From contig JAMCAN010000003.1 in assembly GCA_023715185.1 (NCBI GenBank), positions 1 to 64,000 on the forward strand: a stretch of 64,000 nt of DNA, read 5' to 3'. The position numbers and the translations under genes are program-made. Origin of the DNA: Planococcus sp. MER TA 32b. GTDB lineage: Bacteria; Bacillota; Bacilli; Bacillales_A; Planococcaceae. Every line of letters begins with the position of its first letter. Positions within the stretch are counted from its first letter, which is position 1. Under the pieces are notes generated by a model that searched no databases, had not been told where the DNA came from, and saw only the letters and a program-made list of their open reading frames with translations. Below are positions 58,813-64,000 of this stretch, piece after piece.

Positions 58813-59901
58813 GTGCAGAAACGATTGGTTCTCGATCTTCAATTTTTCGCCGGTGAGAAAACAGAAAAAGCGACACCGCAGAAAAGGCAGGAGTCGAAAC
58901 GCAAAGGGCAGGTCGCGAAGAGCCCGGAAGTTGCCGCTGCGATGATCATGCTGGGCGGCGTCCTGTTGCTTTACTTCACCGGCGGCTGGATGCTCGAAGC
59001 GATCCTTGCAATGTTCCGCATCAACTTGACGCAATTCTTTAACTGGGACCTGACACCCGCTTCCACGCGGACCCTGCTCGAACAAATGTCATTTGAAGGA
59101 TTGAAAATCATGGTCCCGATGGCGTTGATCGGCATGATTTTCGGCTTTTTTGGAAACTACATACAAATCGGTCCCATTTTCTCGACAGACCCGCTGATGG
59201 CGAAACTGGAGCGAATCGATCCGATCAAAGGCGCAAAACGCATCTTCTCTGTACGCGCTCTGGTGGAACTGGCGAAATCGTTATTGAAGATTTCCATCAT
59301 CGGAACAGCCGCTTTCCTCGTGTTATGGACATCGAAAGAAGAATTGTTTTTATTGTCCCAGCAAAGTGTGCCGCATGCCTTGAGCTTTGTCGGCGGCCTT
59401 GTCGTCAAGATGGGCCTGACCGCTTCAATCATCCTGCTGTGCCTGGCTGTGCTGGATTATATCTATCAGAAATACGAGTTCGAAAAAGGAATAAAGATGT
59501 CGAAACAGGACATTAAAGATGAATACAAAAAATCGGAAGGCGACCCGCTCATCAAGCAAAAGATCAAAGAAAAGCAACGGCAGATGAGCATGAACCGGAT
59601 GATCCAGGATTTGCCGAATGCGGACGTCCTGATTACAAACCCGACGCATTACGCGATCGCCATCAAATACGATGCCGAGACGATGGAAGCCCCGCAGGTT
59701 ATTGCGATGGGGAAAGATCACCTGGCACTGAAAATTAAAGAAAAAGCGAAAGAACTTGATATTGTGATTATGGAAAATAAACCGCTCGCCCGCGCATTGT
59801 ACGCACAAGTGGAAGTGGGCGACTACGTGCCGGAAGACCTCTTCATGGCCGTAGCCGAGGTGTTGGCATATATTTATCGCTTGAAAGGCAAGATCAGTTA
59901 A
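58813..59901 (+). CDS. flhB: Flagellar export switch protein FlhB
   Basis: A 362-residue export switch: an N-terminal basic stretch (GEKTEKATPQKRQESKRKGQ), four spans, then a cytoplasmic domain with the autocleavage site NPTH (in LITNPTHYAIAIKYD). Cleavage there switches export from rod/hook to filament proteins. GTG 58813 follows GGGAGGGACATAA. A 645-nt gap full of repeats separates it from flhA. Confidence 0.96.
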   Translation: MQKRLVLDLQFFAGEKTEKATPQKRQESKRKGQVAKSPEVAAAMIMLGGVLLLYFTGGWMLEAILAMFRINLTQFFNWDLTPASTRTLLEQMSFEGLKIMVPMALIGMIFGFFGNYIQIGPIFSTDPLMAKLERIDPIKGAKRIFSVRALVELAKSLLKISIIGTAAFLVLWTSKEELFLLSQQSVPHALSFVGGLVVKMGLTASIILLCLAVLDYIYQKYEFEKGIKMSKQDIKDEYKKSEGDPLIKQKIKEKQRQMSMNRMIQDLPNADVLITNPTHYAIAIKYDAETMEAPQVIAMGKDHLALKIKEKAKELDIVIMENKPLARALYAQVEVGDYVPEDLFMAVAEVLAYIYRLKGKIS

Positions 59902-59930
59902 ATAAAGAATTACTAAATATAAATTAAAAT

Positions 59931-60239
59931 GATGAATTCGCTTCAGAAGGACGCTTTCCGCGGGGAGCTGCCTGAGCCTCCTCGCTCGCTTCGAAAACCG
60001 ATGCTCCTGTCTCTGCATCGCTGCGCTAGCTTCGAGACATGAAAAACCGTTGCAGCGGTTCCCGTTTCGTCGCAAAGGTTCGACCGAATGCTGTTCGGTC
60101 AAACCTTCCCTGCGGGGTCTCAGGACACGCTCTTAATCCCGCAGGAAGCGATTCGCGCTTGCGTGAATCGTTTGCGACGAAGCTAGCGCAGCGATGCAGG
60201 AGCATATCTTTGCTCTTCGCCTTCTTCCGCTCATTCATC
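59931..60239. repeat. Intergenic repeat family B, copy 2 (with nested insert)
   Basis: Same ends as copy 1 (GATGAAT ... ATTCATC), same CGCTTTCCGCGGGGAG and CCCGCAGGAAGCG arms. Near the ends it reads AGAAGG and CCTTCT where copy 1 has AGGAGG and CCTCCT, a paired change. About 110 bp of family C-like sequence (TGCATCGCTGCG, CGTCGCAAAGGTTCGACC) is inserted between the inner arms, around 59998-60110. Confidence 0.75.
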
Positions 60240-60256
60240 TTAGAATGACTCACAAA

Positions 60257-60486
60257 GATATGGAGCAAAACAGCGGAGACTCCCAGAGGAACAGAAACGG
60301 AGTTGGCTTTCCAACTCCGTTTCGAGCGAAGTGCTGAGATCCACTCGGGCGAAGTGGAACGAGCACGAGTTAGCTCAGCGCGAGCCAAGCGCGGCCTAAG
60401 ATGTTTCGGCCGGCGCTTTGCGACGAAGCTAGCGCAGCGATGCAGGAGCACGGGTTTTGGAAAGCGAAGCTGTTTTGCGGAATATC
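60257..60486 (+). repeat. Intergenic repeat family C, copy 4 (enlarged)
   Basis: A 230-bp element with family C ends (GATATGGAGCAAAACAGC ... GCTGTTTTGCGGAATATC). The centre differs: it has an AACGGAGTTGG-CTTT-CCAACTCCGTT hairpin (60296-60321) and the shared module in reverse (GCGACGAAGCTAGCGCAGCG). It lies 60 nt before flhA. Confidence 0.78.
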
Positions 60487-60546
60487 GACAGCTTGATTAG
60501 GAAAGCAGTTAAACATTCACGAAAGCAATAGGAGATGGGAAATAAC

Positions 60547-62604
60547 TTGAAACTCAGAGATTATGCAGTCTTAGTATCCGTACTTATGATCGTCGTCATG
60601 ATGGTCATTCCGTTGCCGCCATTATTACTCGATATATTGATCCTGATAAATATCAGCCTAGCCATGACAATCCTGCTGGTGGCAATGAATACGAAAGAAG
60701 CGCTGCAATTCTCGATTTTCCCGACATTGCTGTTGTTGACGACATTGTTCCGTCTGGGCCTGAACGTCTCGACGACACGATCGATTCTCACCAATCAGAC
60801 CGGTGGTGAAGTGATCGAGACGTTCGGTTCATTCGTAGTCGGAGGAAGTGCAATCATTGGGATCCTGGTGTTCCTGATCCTTGTAATTATCCAATTCCTT
60901 GTTATTACAAAAGGTTCGGAGCGGGTAGCGGAAGTTGCCGCGCGTTTCACGCTCGATTCGATGCCTGGTAAACAGATGAGCATCGACGCCGATCTTGGCG
61001 CGGGAATGATTTCGGATATGGAAGCGAAAAATCGCAGGGAAAAAGTCAGCCAGGAAGCGGATTTTTATGGGGCCATGGATGGTGCCAGTAAATTCGTAAA
61101 AGGGGACGCCATTGCGGGGATTATCATTACCATCATCAATATCATCGGCGGATTGCTGATCGGGGTTATGGTCCACGGACTGCCGGTCGGTGAAGCAGCC
61201 AGCCTGTTCACGCTCCTCTCCATCGGGGATGGTCTGGTGAGCCAGATACCGGCGCTGTTGATTTCAACGGCAATGGGTATCGTTGTAACGCGTGCAGTGT
61301 CTGACGGCAACCTTGGCTCGGATATCATCAAGCAGCTTTTCGCTTATCCGAAAATGATGTATGTCGTAGCGGGCACTTTGATGATGATCGCTTTCCTGAC
61401 TCCGATCAATCCTTTATTGATCTTGCCGGTTGCGGCAGTCATTGCATTTGCTGCATTCAGAATGCAGAAAGCATTGACCGAGGAAGAGAAATCCGAAAAA
61501 GAAGCCGTTTCCGGAGACGGTAAAGAAATTGAAGCCATGAAGAGTCCGGAAAGTGTCATCGACCTTCTTCATGTCGATGCTATCGAGTTTGAATTCGGCT
61601 ATGGGTTGATTCCGATAGCAGATAAAAACCAGGGCGGCGATCTGCTTGACCGGGTCATCATGATCCGCCGGCAATTGGCGATGGAACTTGGGATCGTGGT
61701 GCCGGTTATCCGCATTCGTGATAATATCCAGCTCCGTCCTAACGAATACATCATCAAAATCAAAGGAAACCGCGTTGCAGCGGGTGAAATCATGCTCGAC
61801 CATTATTTGGCCATGAGCCCTGGAATTGATGACGACAGCATTGAAGGCATCGAAACGATTGAACCGGCATTCGGCATGCCGGCGCTATGGGTCAATGACA
61901 GCATGAAAGAAGACGCTGAAATGGCCGGGTACGCCATCGTGGATCCGCCTTCGGTCGTGTCGACGCATCTGACGGAAGTCATCAAGCGCCACGCGCATGA
62001 ATTGATCGGCCGCCAGGAAGTGAAGTCGCTGATTGAAAATATGCGTGAAGCAAGTCCGGCGGTTGTTGAAGAATTGATTCCTAATTTAATGACGATCGGG
62101 GAAGTGCAGAAAGTGCTGATGAAGCTTTTGAAAGAGAAAGTTTCCATCCGCAACCTGCTGATCATTCTCGAAACGCTGGCTGATTATTCATCGCAAACAA
62201 AAGATACAGACGTTTTGACGGAATACGTGAGACGCTCACTGTCCCGCCAAATCACGTTGCAATATGCGCCGCAGAATGAAGCCCTGAAAGTCATCACGGC
62301 AGGAGCAAGCGTCGAGAAGAAATTTGCCGAGTCGGTGCACCGTTCCGATCAGGGCAATTACTTGTCGATCGATCCGGAAACGTCCCAGCTGATTTTCCAG
62401 AAAATATCCGAACAGGCTGCGCAATTGCAGCAGACCGGTGTGCAGCCGATTCTGCTGACATCACCGGCCATCCGCATCTATATGCGCCAGTTTATCGAAG
62501 GTTTTGCACCGGATCTTCCGGTGCTGTCCTATAACGAACTCGAACCGAACATTGAGATTCAAAGCGTCGGCGTCGTCAATATCAGTGGAGGAGTAAATGT
62601 CTGA
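60547..62604 (+). CDS. flhA: Flagellar export gate protein FlhA
   Basis: About 685 residues: eight N-terminal spans (to about 330), the FHIPEP-type loop (ARFTLDSMPGKQMSIDADLGAG) between them, and a large cytosolic domain that docks chaperone-substrate complexes. TTG 60547 gives the usual N-terminus (KLRDYAVLVSVLM). An in-frame ATG at 60535 directly abuts AGGAG and is unlikely to be used. The stop overlaps flhF by one base. Confidence 0.95.
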   Translation: MKLRDYAVLVSVLMIVVMMVIPLPPLLLDILILINISLAMTILLVAMNTKEALQFSIFPTLLLLTTLFRLGLNVSTTRSILTNQTGGEVIETFGSFVVGGSAIIGILVFLILVIIQFLVITKGSERVAEVAARFTLDSMPGKQMSIDADLGAGMISDMEAKNRREKVSQEADFYGAMDGASKFVKGDAIAGIIITIINIIGGLLIGVMVHGLPVGEAASLFTLLSIGDGLVSQIPALLISTAMGIVVTRAVSDGNLGSDIIKQLFAYPKMMYVVAGTLMMIAFLTPINPLLILPVAAVIAFAAFRMQKALTEEEKSEKEAVSGDGKEIEAMKSPESVIDLLHVDAIEFEFGYGLIPIADKNQGGDLLDRVIMIRRQLAMELGIVVPVIRIRDNIQLRPNEYIIKIKGNRVAAGEIMLDHYLAMSPGIDDDSIEGIETIEPAFGMPALWVNDSMKEDAEMAGYAIVDPPSVVSTHLTEVIKRHAHELIGRQEVKSLIENMREASPAVVEELIPNLMTIGEVQKVLMKLLKEKVSIRNLLIILETLADYSSQTKDTDVLTEYVRRSLSRQITLQYAPQNEALKVITAGASVEKKFAESVHRSDQGNYLSIDPETSQLIFQKISEQAAQLQQTGVQPILLTSPAIRIYMRQFIEGFAPDLPVLSYNELEPNIEIQSVGVVNISGGVNV

Positions 62605-63755
62605 TGAGATTAAAAACATATATCGTCCAGAATGTCAGTGAAGCATTGCCGATGATCAAACGGGATTTGGGAGCTGACGCATTGATCCTGAATACCAAAA
62701 AAGTGAAGACTGGCGGCTTTATCGGATTTTTCCAGAAAGAAAGACTCGAAGTGACAGCCGCTGTAGAAGCGCAGCCGAAGAAAAAGAAGGCAGCCAGTAA
62801 AGCGCCAGAGGAAGCTGCTGCAGTTCAAAAGGCATCAGTGCCGGTGCCGCCTGCTTCAATTGCTGCGCCGGAAGATTCAAACACTCACTTAACGGGAGAC
62901 TTGATCAATGAATTGAAAGGCATCAAGCAATTCATGATGCAGTCGATGCAGGAAGATCATTTGCCGGCTTCATTAAAACCGCTGAACCAGCGCTTGAGCA
63001 GCCAGGAAGTGACAAAAGAGATCCAATCTGAAATCCTGGCTAAAATGATGCTGACTATTGGCCAGCAACCGGATATCTCAGCGGCACAGATCCATAGAAT
63101 GGCGAAGACGGAAATCGTCCGCCTGATCGGTCTGCACCAACAAAAGCCTGTCCTGAAGGATCCGGAAATCATCTGCTTTATCGGACCGACCGGTGTCGGC
63201 AAGACAACGACGATTGCAAAAATCGCTGCGGATCTGCTCCTGCGGGAAGGCAAAAAGGTTGGATTGATTACATCGGATACATACCGTATCGCGGCTGTAG
63301 AGCAATTGAAAACATATGCAGGCATCCTGAACATCCCGATACAAGTGGTCGATTCGGCTGAAGACCTGAACCGCGCAATGGCGGAACTGGCTGCATGCGA
63401 CATCATCCTGATGGACACTGCAGGACGCAATTACCAGCAGAAACAATACATCGACGACCTTGAAGCCCTTCTGGCTGATAAGAATAAAATCCAGATCAAT
63501 CTGGTACTCAGCCTGACTGCCAAATACGAAGACATGAAGAAAATCATCGATAATTTCCAGACCATCAAAATGGACCAGCTGCTGTTGACGAAACAAGACG
63601 AGACCAGTTCATCCGGCGCCATCTTGAACCTGATCTATCATTATTCGATTCCCGTTACTTATATTGCCAATGGCCAAAACGTTCCAGATGATATTTTAAC
63701 GGCAACTCCGGAGTTGATCGCAAATTTTGTGCTAGGGGAAGATGACAATGATTGA
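62604..63755 (+). CDS. flhF: SRP-like GTPase FlhF
   Basis: A 383-residue GTPase that marks where the flagellum is built. A basic N-terminal B domain (1-110) with an Ala/Pro linker is followed by helices and an SRP-type G domain: G1 GPTGVGKTTTIAKIAAD, SDTYRIAAVEQLKTYA, G3 DTAGRN and G4 TKQD. GGAGGAGTAAATGTCTG is the ribosome site. It overlaps flhG by 8 bp. Confidence 0.95.
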   Translation: MRLKTYIVQNVSEALPMIKRDLGADALILNTKKVKTGGFIGFFQKERLEVTAAVEAQPKKKKAASKAPEEAAAVQKASVPVPPASIAAPEDSNTHLTGDLINELKGIKQFMMQSMQEDHLPASLKPLNQRLSSQEVTKEIQSEILAKMMLTIGQQPDISAAQIHRMAKTEIVRLIGLHQQKPVLKDPEIICFIGPTGVGKTTTIAKIAADLLLREGKKVGLITSDTYRIAAVEQLKTYAGILNIPIQVVDSAEDLNRAMAELAACDIILMDTAGRNYQQKQYIDDLEALLADKNKIQINLVLSLTAKYEDMKKIIDNFQTIKMDQLLLTKQDETSSSGAILNLIYHYSIPVTYIANGQNVPDDILTATPELIANFVLGEDDND

Positions 63756-64000
63756 TCAGGCAAAACAATTGCGTGAAAAAATGATGCAGAAAAAACCGAA
63801 AAAAGAACTCAGACAGACACGCACTATTGCTGTCACCAGCGGAAAAGGCGGCGTCGGTAAATCGAATTTCGCTTTGAACTTCGCCTTGAGTCTGGTTGAG
63901 CAGAACCGGAAAGTGCTGATCTTCGACGTCGACCTGGGCTTTGCCAATGTTGATGTACTGCTTGGCCGGTCACCTGAAGAGTCGATCGCGACGATGGTGG
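63748..64000 (+). CDS. flhG: MinD-like ATPase FlhG (partial)
   Basis: The first 84 residues of FlhG (YlxH), a ParA/MinD-type ATPase that limits flagellar number with FlhF. The deviant Walker A SGKGGVGKSNFALNFALSL and Walker A' FDVDLGFANVDVLLG are visible. ATG 63748 lies eight bases after AGGGGA; ATG 63742 is in frame but too close. The gene runs off the right end of the window. Confidence 0.93.
   Translation, partial: MIDQAKQLREKMMQKKPKKELRQTRTIAVTSGKGGVGKSNFALNFALSLVEQNRKVLIFDVDLGFANVDVLLGRSPEESIATMV

Overview
This 64 kb window comes from the chromosome of a low-to-moderate GC Gram-positive bacterium of the Bacillales. It is most likely a member of the Planococcaceae (Planococcus, Planomicrobium or a relative). 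The reasons are Bacillus-type gene order and families (sigW-rsiW-cdaA-cdaR-glmM-ribozyme-glmS, citR/citA, fliW-csrA-hag, yvyF-flgM-flgN-flgK-flgL, the fla/che operon with fliY and flhF-flhG), Shine-Dalgarno starts with many TTG/GTG codons, and dense intergenic repeat families. The genus is inferred from general likeness and was not tested.

Layout. 1-1095: the end of an rRNA operon (23S tail, 5S, seven tRNAs, terminator). 1254-3321: citrate synthase with its divergent LysR regulator. 3334-4907: acetyltransferase and arginase. 5011-12478: sigma-W and its anti-sigma factor behind a textbook sigma-W promoter, then the c-di-AMP cyclase operon, glmM, and the glmS ribozyme with glmS. 12498-18975: accessory genes, including a LysM-NlpC/P60 wall hydrolase, a NUDIX hydrolase and an NCS1 permease with a structured leader. 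17483-20852: an HD-GYP phosphodiesterase, a DUF3307 membrane protein and a class III adenylate cyclase in one operon. 21359-25566: a GntR-regulated ABC transporter operon. 25740-26287: two small zinc-ribbon proteins.

26439 to the right edge is one very large motility region: fliW-csrA, two tandem flagellin genes, a YjfB-like protein, a wall hydrolase, an ISL3-family insertion sequence with a broken transposase, flaG-fliD-fliT-fliS, motA-motB-fliL, yvyF-flgM-flgN-flgK-flgL, the reverse-strand flhO-flhP pair, then flgB-flgC-fliE-fliF-fliG-fliH-fliI-fliJ-fliK-flgD-flgE-swrD-fliM-fliY-fliO-fliP-fliQ-fliR-flhB-flhA-flhF-flhG (cut by the window end).

Control can be read at several levels. Perfect sigma-D promoters precede hag, flaG and yvyF-flgM. 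Both flagellin mRNAs have a GGA-loop hairpin plus a GGA in the Shine-Dalgarno, the signature of CsrA/FliW control. A class I c-di-GMP riboswitch followed by an intrinsic terminator stands directly before flgB, so c-di-GMP probably gates the whole basal-body operon. An HD-GYP c-di-GMP phosphodiesterase is encoded in the same window.

Other points of interest are at least four families of intergenic repeats whose arms show compensatory base changes, some sitting inside the fla operon; two arrays of a 21-bp phased repeat; a multi-hairpin element between fliP and fliQ; an unidentified structured leader on the NCS1 permease; an RsiW lacking its zinc-binding histidine; and a FliY that has lost both CheC-type active-site asparagines, while cheY is absent from its usual place beside it.
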